NCBI RefSeq assembly: GCF_014699035.1
Contig: NZ_JACXAA010000004.1
Location: 1-64,000, forward strand
DNA length: 64,000 bases
Origin: Spirosoma validum
GTDB lineage: Bacteria > Bacteroidota > Bacteroidia > Cytophagales > Spirosomataceae
Reading direction: 5' to 3'
A model generated the notes under the pieces. The model had not been told where the DNA came from and did no database searches. It saw only the letters and a program-made list of their open reading frames with translations. The position numbers and the translations under genes were made by a program. Below are positions 36,352-44,353 of the stretch, one piece after another (within the stretch, counting starts at the first letter, position 1; each line of letters starts with the position of its first letter).

Positions 36352-37113
36352 ATGAAGCAAAATATTGTTAAAACCCGCCTTAAAAACAATCAACCCGTAT
36401 TGGGTGTCCTTGCCAATAGCACTGATCCGACTGTCGCTGAGCTTTGTGGATTTTCGGGACTCGATTTTTACATGATCGATGGCGAGCACAGCCCTGTCAC
36501 AACCGTGCAGGTACAGGAAATTGTACGGGCTTGCGAAGTGAGTGGCATTACACCCTTGGCCCGTGTTCGAAGCAATGATCCAAAGCTGATTCTACAGTAC
36601 CTGGATGCGGGTGTCATGGGGATTATGATGCCGGGCGTTAGCACTGTTTCGGAGGCCGAAGCGCTGGTAAGGGCCGTAAAATATCCACCCTACGGGACGC
36701 GCGGATTTGGCTTCGTACGTGCCTGCGATTACCTGCAGGGGACCATGAGTCAGGGCGAATACGTAACGTTTGCGAATGAACAAACACTCGTGCTGCCCCA
36801 GATCGAATCCAAAGAAGCTGTTGAGAATCTGGATGATTTATTAGCGGTCGAAGGGATTGATGGGTTTGTCATTGGCCCACGCGATCTGGCTATGTCCATG
36901 GGGTATTACGACGGCCCTGGTCATGACGAGGTAAAGCGTACGATTGCGGGTGTGGTTGAAAAAATAAAACAGGCAGGCCTGGTAGTCGGTACGGTCGCTA
37001 CGTCTGGCGATCAGGCCAAAGCGCTGATTGATCGTGGGGTTTTATTCTGCCTCAATACGTTCTCAGGGCTGTTGAAATCGGCTGCCAGCGATTTTATGAA
37101 AGGAAGAGGGTAG
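36352..37113 (+). CDS. HpcH/HpaI aldolase family protein (2-keto-3-deoxy-glucarate aldolase-like)
   Basis: 253 residues. Motifs of the class II pyruvate aldolases of the HpcH/HpaI family are plain: LDFYMIDGEHSP (catalytic Glu-His, about 44-46), PLARVRSNDP (pyruvate-binding Arg), DAGVMGIMMPGVSTVSEAEA, YPPYGTRGFG, LPQIESKEAVEN (metal Glu) and FVIGPRDLAMSMG (metal Asp). They split 2-keto-3-deoxy acids to pyruvate and an aldehyde. With glucarate dehydratase present in the window, cleavage of 5-keto-4-deoxyglucarate to pyruvate and tartronate semialdehyde is an attractive role, but it is inferred. A TACCTTCG box ends 7 bases before the ATG. Confidence 0.85.
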   Translation: MKQNIVKTRLKNNQPVLGVLANSTDPTVAELCGFSGLDFYMIDGEHSPVTTVQVQEIVRACEVSGITPLARVRSNDPKLILQYLDAGVMGIMMPGVSTVSEAEALVRAVKYPPYGTRGFGFVRACDYLQGTMSQGEYVTFANEQTLVLPQIESKEAVENLDDLLAVEGIDGFVIGPRDLAMSMGYYDGPGHDEVKRTIAGVVEKIKQAGLVVGTVATSGDQAKALIDRGVLFCLNTFSGLLKSAASDFMKGRG

Positions 37114-37180
37114 GATGAATGATGAATGATATTCCTTGTGTTTAGTTGACTTGTATCTCAAAACAATTCATCATTCATCA

Positions 37181-37211
37181 TTTCTAATTTATCATTTTCT
37201 TCTTACCTTTG
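37181..37211 (+). promoter_or_regulatory. Promoter of rplU-rpmA
   Basis: TTTC (37181-37184), 19 bases, exact TACCTTTG (37204-37211). It matches the Bacteroidota consensus closely and gives a leader of about 23 bases before ATG 37241, excluding the longer frame that begins at 37136. Confidence 0.75.
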
Positions 37212-37240
37212 CACCCTCATTTTCAATTTTATACACAAAC

Positions 37241-37558
37241 ATGTACGCAATCGTAGAGATCGCAGGGCAGCAATTCAAGATCCAGAAGGGTCGCTCCATC
37301 TATACCCACCGGTTAGAGGGCGATGTGGACGCTGCACTTGCCTCCGACAAGGTGAAAGTTCTCCTTGTTGACAACGAAGGGAGCATTAGCATTGGTGCTC
37401 CAACCGTCGCTGGCGCGACGGTATCCGCTAAAATCGTCGAGCATTTGAAAGGCGAAAAAGTTATCGTCTTCAAAAAGAAGCGTCGGAAAGGCTACAAAAA
37501 GAAAAATGGCCATCGTCAGTATCTGACGAAGGTTTTGATCGAAGACATTACTATTTAG
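37241..37558 (+). CDS. rplU: Ribosomal protein bL21
   Basis: 105 residues, starting [17 protein letters not shown], the family's standard opening. The C-terminal part has [29 protein letters not shown], typical for L21's rRNA-binding tail, here written only as its key residues [11 protein letters not shown]. It is a structural protein of the large subunit. rpmA follows after 80 bases, as in most bacteria, so the two form an operon. Confidence 0.98.
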   Translation: MYAIVEIAGQQFKIQKGRSIYTHRLEGDVDAALASDKVKVLLVDNEGSISIGAPTVAGATVSAKIVEHLKGEKVIVFKKKRRKGYKKKNGHRQYLTKVLIEDITI

Positions 37559-37638
37559 TAACCCGTCCGTGATTAGCAGTCGGTAGGAGTTCAAGGACAC
37601 TCACGGCTGTTGGTTTATGACATACGACTTTTAAGAAA

Positions 37639-37995
37639 ATGGCACACAAGAAAGGTGTAGGTAGTTCCAAAAACGGCCGCGATTCGCACAGCAAACGCCT
37701 GGGTGTGAAGTTATTCGGTGGCGAGTCGGCTATTGCCGGCAACATTATCATCCGTCAGCGTGGTACGAAACACCACCCTGGCAAAAACGTTGGTCTGGGC
37801 AAAGACTATACGATATTTGCTTTGGTTGATGGAACCGTAAAATTCCGTCCTGGTCGGAATAGCCGGTCTTACGTAGACATCATTCCAGCCGGTCCATCGG
37901 CTGTTGAAACGGCGCCTATCGCTGAAGCACCAGTGGCTGCAGAAGCTACGCCTGCTCCAGTTGTAGAAGCACCAGCGGCTACGGCTGAAGCTTAA
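37639..37995 (+). CDS. rpmA: Ribosomal protein bL27 with C-terminal extension
   Basis: 118 residues; ordinary bL27 is about 85. Residues 1-87 are canonical ([39 protein letters not shown]). The N-terminus carries no cleavable Firmicutes-type leader. The extra 30 residues are Ala/Pro/Glu-rich ([12 protein letters not shown]) and probably disordered. Second gene of the L21-L27 operon, ended by a T-rich hairpin. Confidence 0.98.
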   Translation: MAHKKGVGSSKNGRDSHSKRLGVKLFGGESAIAGNIIIRQRGTKHHPGKNVGLGKDYTIFALVDGTVKFRPGRNSRSYVDIIPAGPSAVETAPIAEAPVAAEATPAPVVEAPAATAEA

Positions 37996-38016
37996 TTCAG
38001 CTAATTTTGAAACATG

Positions 38017-38048
38017 AACCCGTTTGGCTTAGTCAGACGGGTTTTTTT
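38017..38048 (+). terminator. Rho-independent terminator of rplU-rpmA
   Basis: AACCCGT (38017-38023) pairs with ACGGGTT (38037-38043) and is followed by Ts to 38048. Confidence 0.9.
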
Positions 38049-38156
38049 GTGACGAAAAACTAAAAAAACACGGGTGCTGTTAGCATATCAACACTAAGCC
38101 GCGTCAGCGGCCCGGCGGAAACCGCATTGGTAAGTCCGGGATAAACCATTTAATCT

Positions 38157-38759
38157 ATGAATCCTACGCTGAGTCGTCCCGTATCTATTTTTACGGAAGG
38201 AAGCCCTAACCCGAACTCCATGAAGTTCGTTGTCAATTTTGAACTCGTACCTACGGGCCTCTCGTTCGATTACGCTACCCCAGGCGATGCTCTCCTCGAA
38301 GGAAAGGCATCACCATTAGCCGTTGCGCTTTTTGGCTTTGAGTTCGTGCGCCGGGTGTTTATCTCAGGTAATTTCGTGACCGTAACGAAAGATGACGAGA
38401 CAGACTGGGACGACGTCATGTTTGAGGTTAAACTATTTCTGAAAGAATATTTCGGTGAGCAGAAGCCCGTTTTTGCACAGCGGACAATGGACGCCAATAC
38501 CACGAAGCTGGATATGGATTCTGAAACGGTACAGAAAATAAAGGCTGTGCTGGATCAGTATATCAAACCAGCGGTTGAATCAGACGGGGGAGCGATTAGT
38601 TTTTACTCGTTTGATGAACCCAGTGGTACGGTAAAAGTGCTGTTACAGGGCTCGTGCAGCGGTTGCCCATCTTCAACGCTAACGCTCAAAGCAGGCATTG
38701 AAAATTTATTGACTCGTCTGGTGCCGGAAGTTAAAACGGTAGAAGCGGAGGGGGTATAA
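38157..38759 (+). CDS. Nfu-type Fe-S cluster scaffold/carrier protein
   Basis: 200 residues with two domains. The N-terminal Nfu_N domain (about 10-100) includes EGSPNPNSMKFVVNF and a Phe/Gly-rich middle. The C-terminal NifU domain (about 120-195) includes IKPAVESDGGAISFYSF and the cluster-binding LLQGSCSGCPSSTLTLKAGI with Cys167 and Cys170. It transfers Fe-S clusters to target proteins in the cytoplasm. It has its own transcription unit after the ribosomal operon. Confidence 0.94.
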   Translation: MNPTLSRPVSIFTEGSPNPNSMKFVVNFELVPTGLSFDYATPGDALLEGKASPLAVALFGFEFVRRVFISGNFVTVTKDDETDWDDVMFEVKLFLKEYFGEQKPVFAQRTMDANTTKLDMDSETVQKIKAVLDQYIKPAVESDGGAISFYSFDEPSGTVKVLLQGSCSGCPSSTLTLKAGIENLLTRLVPEVKTVEAEGV

Positions 38760-38768
38760 ACGCAGAGG

Positions 38769-38824
38769 GCATGGGGTACGGGGCATGGGGTACGGGGCAA
38801 TACCCTATGCCCCGTACCCCATGC
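38769..38824. repeat. Tandem 14-bp repeat plus 18-bp inverted repeat
   Basis: GCATGGGGTACGGG occurs twice in tandem (about 38769 and 38783), followed by the exact complement of GCATGGGGTACGGGGCAT at 38807-38824. The stem starts just after the Nfu stop. It is probably a palindromic repeat that also acts as a terminator. The remaining bases to 39050 are AT-rich without a gene. Confidence 0.65.
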
Positions 38825-39050
38825 CCAGCGCCACTAAATCAAAAATAAGTCCGTCATTGGTAACCCCGATGGCGGATTTGCGTTTCTATATACAGTACAC
38901 TCGTCCATTCATCTATTCACTGAATAAACAGAGATTGGGTTATTTGCTTGATGGATAAATACTTAGTTATACTATTGTTTCGGCTTACTGAAATATTACT
39001 GATATTTATTTTATATTTAATGCGTTTCATCCTTCGCATTATATACCTCT

Positions 39051-39233
39051 ATGGCTCCGGTCTTAACGCCCAAACAGCAGAAACGCCAGAAACTCTACAG
39101 TAAACTATATTCGCAGTATCAAAAGCTGCTGGCAACCGGTAGCAAAGCCACGGCCATTGAGCACGCGCTCGCCAAACAGTATAAAGTCAGTCAGTCGACC
39201 GTGCAGCGGGTGGTGCAGGCGCAGCGCCAGTAA
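39051..39233 (+). CDS. Small helix-turn-helix protein (first gene of phage-like island)
   Basis: 60 residues, strongly basic. After LTPKQQKRQKLYSKL, the segment KATAIEHALAKQYKVSQSTV with RVVQAQRQ has the shape of a helix-turn-helix (ALAKQYKVSQSTVQRVV). A broken copy with clear similarity lies at 54086-54271, at the other end of the island. It probably binds DNA. The gap upstream is AT-rich. The gene stops 5 bases before the convergent repressor-like gene. Confidence 0.65.
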   Translation: MAPVLTPKQQKRQKLYSKLYSQYQKLLATGSKATAIEHALAKQYKVSQSTVQRVVQAQRQ

Positions 39234-39238
39234 TAGGG

Positions 39239-39595
39239 CTACGTAGATTCTCCCAACTGATCCAGAATGCGACGGGTTGCTTCGTAAGCCGTTCGGGCAT
39301 CATCGGTCAGCATAGCATTGTCAACACTTACCGACAGACGGGGATTTCCCACGCCCGTTAACACAAAATGTAAATTCATGGTTGGGTACACCTTGGCCAA
39401 ACCCGCCAGCAGCTTTGCGCCCATAAAACTTTTACTGTTGGCGTGGCTGTAAACCGTCGTCGGATACTCCATGCCCAATTTCGTTGCGCACTGCTGCAAG
39501 GTGTCCCCCTGCGCTTCAACGGCGAGCCGAAGCCATAATCCTTTTATCTCGGCGTCAATCGCCATAGCAAGTTCATTTGTCATAATAGTAAGCAT
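39239..39595 (-). CDS. Phage repressor-like HTH protein
   Basis: 118 residues from ATG at 39595; ATG 39583 (MTNELAM) is an equal alternative. The longer frame to 39655 would run through the promoter and is rejected. DTLQQCATKLGMEYPTTVYS resembles a degenerate Cro/CI helix-turn-helix, and LLAGLAKVYPTMNLHFVLTGVGNPRL matches the 'L..LA..YP.LNLNWLLTG.G' tail frequent in Bacteroidota phage repressors. It is transcribed away from the long plus-strand operon, with a palindrome between them. It is the likely regulator of that operon. Confidence 0.7.
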   Translation of the reverse strand: MLTIMTNELAMAIDAEIKGLWLRLAVEAQGDTLQQCATKLGMEYPTTVYSHANSKSFMGAKLLAGLAKVYPTMNLHFVLTGVGNPRLSVSVDNAMLTDDARTAYEATRRILDQLGEST

Positions 39596-39620
39596 CGATT
39601 GTTTGTTGAGCAAAAATAAA

Positions 39621-39628
39621 CAAAAATA
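39621..39628 (-). promoter_or_regulatory. -7 box of the repressor-like gene
   Basis: On the minus strand this is TATTTTTG, an exact TAnnTTTG box, giving a transcript start near 39614 and a leader of about 20 bases before ATG 39595. Confidence 0.6.
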
Positions 39629-39629
39629 G

Positions 39630-39655
39630 TTGTTATTATGTATTGATAATAACAA
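39630..39655. promoter_or_regulatory. Palindromic operator between divergent genes
   Basis: TTGTTATTA (39630-39638) and TAATAACAA (39647-39655) form a perfect 9-bp inverted repeat with an 8-base spacer. It overlaps the -33 element of the rightward promoter and lies just behind the -7 box of the leftward one. This is the expected place for a CI/Cro-type operator. Confidence 0.7.
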
Positions 39656-39673
39656 GTTTACTTGCTACATTTG
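39642..39673 (+). promoter_or_regulatory. Rightward promoter of phage-like operon
   Basis: ATTG (39642-39645), 20 bases, exact TACATTTG (39666-39673). The leader before ATG 39708 is about 28 bases. Confidence 0.75.
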
Positions 39674-39707
39674 TTTCAGTAATCAAAATTCAAACCTTAA
39701 GAGTATC

Positions 39708-40382
39708 ATGTCAAATCAATCAACAGCCGCCTTGGTGGCGAAAGCGCTTGCGCCACTGAAACCCTATCAAAAGATTCACGAGTTGACCGGCGAGACGGTC
39801 GATAAATACAAATACCTGGAAGGCCACCCCCGCCAGTACCGATGCGATTTAAAGGAGGGCGTTTTTAACATCAACGGTGATCAGAAACTGGGCCGGGTGT
39901 TTACGTTCCAACCGATTGCCTGGCGCATTTTTACTGACAGCATTCTGGGCATGGGTACCAAGAACTGGGCTGAACTGTTCTTCATGGACGAAAAGAACTG
40001 TGTGTCGGCTATTCTCTTCCACGGCTATTCAGTTGATAACATCTTCCGACTTATCGAACCGCTGTTTTACGATGATCTGACGCTGGCCGATGTCGTGATC
40101 ACGGCCATGACCGAGAGGAAAGAAAACAATAAGCTGGAATCGGGCAAGGCTACGTATTACGTCACTACGTTCACCTATAAGGTAGGCGACCTCGACAAAA
40201 CGGCTGAATTAAAAGCCTATGCGCAGGATCGACGCATTTTCCGTCAGGAAACGCTCACCGACATAGCTAACATAAAAACGTCGATGAATTACTACAATCC
40301 GTTTCTGCACAGCGGTGCGGCTGATCTGGGCTTACCTGCTCCCGATGGCGTTGATCCAGATTCAGGCGAAGTCGAACAATAG
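39708..40382 (+). CDS. Phage-type protein of unknown function, first gene of the early operon
   Basis: 224 residues from ATG at 39708; the frame continues upstream into the promoter, which excludes the earlier start. The protein is soluble and mixed alpha/beta. Residues about 15-50 include KIHELTGETVDKYKYLEG and later LFFMDEKNCVSAILFHGYSVDN, then an acidic C-terminal tail (DPDSGEVEQ). I do not recognise the family; the place directly after the switch promoter is where phage recombination or replication proteins often stand. The next gene follows after 55 bases. Confidence 0.75.
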   Translation: MSNQSTAALVAKALAPLKPYQKIHELTGETVDKYKYLEGHPRQYRCDLKEGVFNINGDQKLGRVFTFQPIAWRIFTDSILGMGTKNWAELFFMDEKNCVSAILFHGYSVDNIFRLIEPLFYDDLTLADVVITAMTERKENNKLESGKATYYVTTFTYKVGDLDKTAELKAYAQDRRIFRQETLTDIANIKTSMNYYNPFLHSGAADLGLPAPDGVDPDSGEVEQ

Positions 40383-40437
40383 ACCTCCCCTTTTGGCCGC
40401 TGGTGTTACAGACTAGCGGCCAATAAATCCCCTACTC

Positions 40438-40671
40438 ATGTGGACGGAACTATTGGATAAGCGCCATGAACCGGGCCGTTACGTACTTATCCGCAGTGAT
40501 GGCCTCGTTGTGTACGCCAACGAAAACGGTACGATCGATCGACAGAAATCCGTCGAGAATCCCTCCGAAACCGTAACCATGCTCAGCCGTGTACCCGGCA
40601 TACGCGTGGTACCACCAGCCAAACAGAAAGACATCATCAAAAAAATCAATTTCTATCTCGAAAGACTATGA
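40438..40671 (+). CDS. Small phage-type protein, unknown function
   Basis: 77 residues, beginning MWTELLDKRHEPGRYVLI. It has a compact beta-strand start (YVLIRSDGLVVYANENG) and a basic helical C-terminus (KQKDIIKKINFYLERL). No known family. Its stop overlaps the next start by four bases (ATGA), so the two are translationally coupled. Confidence 0.65.
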   Translation: MWTELLDKRHEPGRYVLIRSDGLVVYANENGTIDRQKSVENPSETVTMLSRVPGIRVVPPAKQKDIIKKINFYLERL

Positions 40672-40910
40672 CAGACGACGAAATAAAAGCCGCTCTACTG
40701 AGCAGTGGCTATGTGGATCACATAGAAGCCGATTCGATCGTGATTAAACCATACGAAGATAAATCGCTTGGTGTCTTCTATAGCGCAAAAGGCTATCATT
40801 CTCCAGTAAGAGCTCTCAGGCAGCAATATGAAGTAAGCGTTACTTCTGTCAGTGTGCTAATTGAGTCCCGCATATATGTATCTCTCATCCTAACTCCCAA
40901 ATCCAAATGA
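40668..40910 (+). CDS. Small phage-type protein, unknown function
   Basis: 80 residues. It starts TDDEIKAALLSSGYVDHIEA and continues with beta-rich sequence (SLGVFYSAKGYHSPV, SVTSVSVLIESRIYVSLIL). ATGA overlaps join it to both neighbours. No family is recognised. Confidence 0.6.
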   Translation: MTDDEIKAALLSSGYVDHIEADSIVIKPYEDKSLGVFYSAKGYHSPVRALRQQYEVSVTSVSVLIESRIYVSLILTPKSK

Positions 40911-42091
40911 CAACTGACGCGATCGAAACTCAGGAAGAAGTACATAATGCTATCGTGGTATCTGGCCCATCGCAGACACCCATCGCTTTTGATATAACCG
41001 TATCCGCCATTGCTCAAATGCATAACCATGCACTGGATCTGACCATTGCTGGCCCTGACGATAAAGAAGGCTATAAGCAGGTCTACGATTACCGTCAGGT
41101 CGTCAAACGGCAACGGGTAGCCGTTGAGAAGCGTCAGAAAGAGTTGAAGGCTACCCATATTCAATACAATCGGGAAGTCGATGCTGCCGCTAAGCAACTG
41201 ACTGAGCCAATGGATCAGATCGAAGACGGTTTGGCGAAAAAAGAGAAAGCGTATACAGATGAGCGTGACCGCATCGCTCATGAACGGGCCATGGCCGAGC
41301 GTCAACGTTTAGAGGGTCGTGTTAATCAATTACGAGCCTTTGGGTTTGAGTGGAACGCTGGTGCCGAAACCTATGATTTCATTCGTGACGAATACGCCCT
41401 GAACTTACGCATCAATTTCGAAGATGTGAAGGCCTTATCCGACGAAGAGTTCGCGCCTTCGCTCTTGCTGGCCGAAACGACCTATCAGGCCGTCGAAAAG
41501 ATTCTGGCCGACAAACGGGAATCGGATCGAAAAGAAGCTGAACGCCTTGCCGATGAACAGGAAACTGAACGGAAGCGGCTCGCTGCGGAAAATCAGCGGC
41601 TGGCTGAAGAAAAAGCTGAACTGCAACGGAAGGCTGACGCACTGGATGCTCTGACATTGAAAAACCGGGCAACGGCACTGATAAACGTCGGCTTCGTGTT
41701 TGATAGTGGTGTTTATAATAATCCTGACCAGAACTCCTACTGGCGTCCCGCTAAACTCCTGAAATTGACCGATGAGGAATTTGACCAGTTGGTCGAACAA
41801 ACGAGTGTTGCTAATACGAAACGGGAAGAGGATCGTGTTGCAGCTGAAGAAGCGGAGAAGCTACGTATCAAGAATGAGAAACAAGCCATTCTGGCCAAGC
41901 AAAAGGCCGATAAGGTACGCACGGAACGTCTGCGGCCTGAAAAGAAGATACTGGCTAAGTTTCTGAAAGAACACGGTACGCCCAAGGTACCCGCTACGTC
42001 AGAGCCGGAATCAGCCGAGTTTCTGTATAACTACTGCGTGCGTTTGAAGGAGCTAACGACCGAGTTCTCAGCCATGCTGGAGGTGTTATGA
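40907..42091 (+). CDS. Coiled-coil phage protein (DUF1351-like)
   Basis: 394 residues. A short N-terminal globular part is followed by two long coiled-coil stretches, about 60-145 (VVKRQRVAVEKRQKELKATH) and about 205-255 (KEAERLADEQETERKRLAAE), then a small globular insert with FVFDSGVYNNPDQNSYWRP and another charged helix. It recalls phage early-region proteins of the DUF1351 kind found near recombinase and ssDNA-binding genes; this resemblance is by layout only. It is coupled to both neighbours by ATGA overlaps. Confidence 0.65.
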   Translation: MTTDAIETQEEVHNAIVVSGPSQTPIAFDITVSAIAQMHNHALDLTIAGPDDKEGYKQVYDYRQVVKRQRVAVEKRQKELKATHIQYNREVDAAAKQLTEPMDQIEDGLAKKEKAYTDERDRIAHERAMAERQRLEGRVNQLRAFGFEWNAGAETYDFIRDEYALNLRINFEDVKALSDEEFAPSLLLAETTYQAVEKILADKRESDRKEAERLADEQETERKRLAAENQRLAEEKAELQRKADALDALTLKNRATALINVGFVFDSGVYNNPDQNSYWRPAKLLKLTDEEFDQLVEQTSVANTKREEDRVAAEEAEKLRIKNEKQAILAKQKADKVRTERLRPEKKILAKFLKEHGTPKVPATSEPESAEFLYNYCVRLKELTTEFSAMLEVL

Positions 42092-42345
42092 GCGAAGCCA
42101 ACTGGCGGGATCTCTATGAAACCTGCCAATTCATGGAAGATGAACTGACCCAGATCCTTGATGATCTGGAAAGCGGCCAGCGGCATTTGGATGATGAGGC
42201 CGAGCGACTACCACGATCATTAGCCATTCGTGATCTGCTCGGCCTCACACAGCCAATAGAAATAGTAACTGTATGCCCTAAGTGCCTGGCACGTGAACGT
42301 AAGAAGGTCAACCCTGTAGATACTGCACAAACCGCTTTATTCTGA
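42088..42345 (+). CDS. Small protein with a CxxC zinc-ribbon half
   Basis: 85 residues. A helical, acidic N-terminal region (CQFMEDELTQILDDLESGQR) is followed by VTVCPKCLARERKK, one CxxC knuckle. The second pair needed for a full zinc ribbon is missing unless made by dimerisation. The first and last codons overlap the neighbours (ATGA at the start, one base at the end). Confidence 0.6.
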   Translation: MSEANWRDLYETCQFMEDELTQILDDLESGQRHLDDEAERLPRSLAIRDLLGLTQPIEIVTVCPKCLARERKKVNPVDTAQTALF

Positions 42346-42692
42346 TGAACCAGATAGCACTATCCTTTGACGAACCAATCATCGAGGAGCCTAAACCAAA
42401 ACCCGTTGATAGCTTCAATCAGACCGAAACCAGCATGCCTTGGCGGGCCTTTGTTGGCGGACGCTGGACTCCTTACGAAGAACCGAAAGAGCCAACCGAT
42501 ACGGTACGCTTAACGTTTCGATGCCCTCATTGCCGCGCTGGATGTGGTGTTACTGAGCCGCTAGCACACCTCGACCCGGATATGATGTACTGCATTGAGC
42601 TAGGGGATGCATGGTCGCCTAAAGATCAACTCCCATGCTGGACTTGCGCCCGACGAGTTGGCGAGTTTCTAATCAAATTGATTGTACCATGA
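42345..42692 (+). CDS. Zinc-finger phage-type protein
   Basis: 115 residues. Two cysteine knuckles, CPHCRAGCG and CWTCARRVGEF, lie 45 residues apart and could form one zinc site. The N-terminal part is acidic and Pro-rich (EPIIEEPKPKPVD). It overlaps the preceding stop by one base (TGATG) and the next gene by four. No function is known. Confidence 0.6.
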   Translation: MNQIALSFDEPIIEEPKPKPVDSFNQTETSMPWRAFVGGRWTPYEEPKEPTDTVRLTFRCPHCRAGCGVTEPLAHLDPDMMYCIELGDAWSPKDQLPCWTCARRVGEFLIKLIVP

Positions 42693-42859
42693 CACCTCAA
42701 ATCCAATCAATGCTCATCGCCCACGAGCGACGATCGCTGGCCAGGTGCAAAAAGACTCGATGCCAGCAACGTAAACGAAAAGCTCGCTATTTCTGGCACT
42801 GTCTCATCCGCCAATTTCAAACCAACATTAACGAATTAGAGCACTATGGCAACTTTTGA
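42689..42859 (+). CDS. Very small basic protein
   Basis: 56 residues from the ATG at 42689, which forms an ATGA overlap with the previous stop. Composition is highly basic with two cysteines (RSLARCKKTRCQQRKRKARY), suggesting nucleic-acid binding. It overlaps the next gene by 14 bases. Coupling on both sides supports reality despite its length. Confidence 0.5.
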   Translation: MTPQIQSMLIAHERRSLARCKKTRCQQRKRKARYFWHCLIRQFQTNINELEHYGNF

Positions 42860-43421
42860 ATTAGGAGGCACTACGTTTAACGAAGGTGATAAGCTGATCA
42901 TCACAACGCCCGAAATTGGCACCGTTACCGTACACACTACGATTAACGGCCTTACCCGAGGAAAGGAAGCACTCGGCCTTGATCTGGGCTACATAAAGAC
43001 TCCCCTGGACTGTCGATCTGACATCAGGAAAGACAATCTAAATGCCCGGTTAAGCCTCTACTCGAATAATCAGGGACACGTCGGCGTCATGCTGCACTAC
43101 TGCTGTAATTGCCCGTGGCAGGATCATAATCACGCGCTGGAGTATCACGATCTAACGATTCAGGGAAACGCTATCAAGTCAAATTCGATAGGCAAGTTGT
43201 ATCGTGTTCCGCACAATCATCCGCTTGCCGAAGGGTACGAATACCTGCAACCCAAGCCCGTTTCTCCGCTCTCTGCGCCAGCCAGCCCACCACCCCCAAA
43301 AGCGGTTGTAGTCAAAAAAGAAGAGCCAAAACCGGCACCGCCTGCTAAAGTGGTATTCGAGCCAACTAAACCAGCGCCCAAACCCAAACCAGCCCCAGAA
43401 GGTCAAATCTCTTTATTCTAG
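42846..43421 (+). CDS. Phage-type protein with Pro/Lys-rich C-terminus
   Basis: 191 residues. The N-terminal 125 residues are beta-rich and contain LHYCCNCPWQDHNHALEYHD, a Cys/His cluster that could bind metal. The C-terminal 60 residues are a repetitive Pro/Ala/Lys linker (PASPPPPKAVVVKKEEPKPA) ending in EGQISLF. A C-terminal short motif after a flexible linker (QxSLF) resembles beta-clamp-binding peptides of the QLxLF type; this is an inference. Two bases separate it from the HNH gene. Confidence 0.65.
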   Translation: MATFELGGTTFNEGDKLIITTPEIGTVTVHTTINGLTRGKEALGLDLGYIKTPLDCRSDIRKDNLNARLSLYSNNQGHVGVMLHYCCNCPWQDHNHALEYHDLTIQGNAIKSNSIGKLYRVPHNHPLAEGYEYLQPKPVSPLSAPASPPPPKAVVVKKEEPKPAPPAKVVFEPTKPAPKPKPAPEGQISLF

Positions 43422-43423
43422 CT

Positions 43424-44353
43424 ATGAAAATCAGTTTTTTTTCGACCAGGGATAATCAGCCAGCCGCGGAGGCCTTGCCGGTGCCGAAGCCCGTTAAGAA
43501 AAACCAGTTCACGCACTACAGCGACTCCCAAAAGCAATTTATTCGAGATCATTTTCAGTCGATGACCAACGCTGAAATTGGTCAGGCGCTAGGGCGTTCA
43601 AAAGCTAGTGTGGCCAGCATCGCCAGTGATATGGGATTAGTGAAAAATGTCGAAGCAAAATTTCGGGCCGCTTCAATAGGTCAGCGCAATCGGAAGGATG
43701 CGTGGAGCGATGCGGATATTCAGTGTCTACGCGACAACTATCAAACCCACAGTCGAACCGATCTGGCTAAGTTACTCGGACGAAAGTGGGGAGCCGTCAA
43801 ATCGAAAGCCAGGCAACTGCGACTCATTAAAACGACTGAAGCTGTTAGGGCTATTCTTCAACGTCCGAACGCTGGTCAATTTAAAAAAGGCAGCCTACCC
43901 AAAAATACCATCATCAGCGACCAGACAGTCATCCGGACGCGCTACAATTACAAACGTAAGATCGCAACGCAGTACATCCGGCTAGGTCTGGGCAAATGGC
44001 AGGAGCTGAAACACTACGTCTGGGAGCAGGCCAACGGTCCCGTACCGAAAGGGATGATCCTGGCATTCATCGATGGTGACGAATGCCAACTGGATAATCT
44101 GGAACTGATCACAATGGCCGAAAATGCCAGGCGCAATTCCGGAACTATAAACCTGCCGGATAGCTATGTGGCCAGCCTAATGTCTGTCCGAAAACCAGAA
44201 CTAAAACAAGAGCTTCTCAAGCACCCCGAAATCATTGATTTAAAACGTCAGGAATTAAAACTTAAAAAATCCATCAAAGCCCATGACAACGCAAAGCATT
44301 CAAAAACTCGAAGATCGTCTAAAAGACATGGTAGGCAAAACGTATCTCGTTAA
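43424..44353 (+). CDS. HNH endonuclease with two SANT/Myb-like HTH domains
   Basis: 309 residues. Two tandem DNA-binding repeats lie at about 30-70 (SDSQKQFIRDHFQSMTNAEI, LGRSKASVASIASDMGL) and 90-130 (WSDADIQCLRDNYQTHSRTD, LLGRKWGAVKSKARQLRL). The C-terminal HNH_3-type domain reads ELKHYVWEQANGPVPKGMIL then AFIDGDECQLDNLELITMAE. The place usually held by the second His (VHHKDG) reads AFIDGD here, as in several phage HNH variants. It is likely a free-standing phage HNH or homing-type nuclease. It overlaps the next gene by 71 bases. Confidence 0.82.
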   Translation: MKISFFSTRDNQPAAEALPVPKPVKKNQFTHYSDSQKQFIRDHFQSMTNAEIGQALGRSKASVASIASDMGLVKNVEAKFRAASIGQRNRKDAWSDADIQCLRDNYQTHSRTDLAKLLGRKWGAVKSKARQLRLIKTTEAVRAILQRPNAGQFKKGSLPKNTIISDQTVIRTRYNYKRKIATQYIRLGLGKWQELKHYVWEQANGPVPKGMILAFIDGDECQLDNLELITMAENARRNSGTINLPDSYVASLMSVRKPELKQELLKHPEIIDLKRQELKLKKSIKAHDNAKHSKTRRSSKRHGRQNVSR

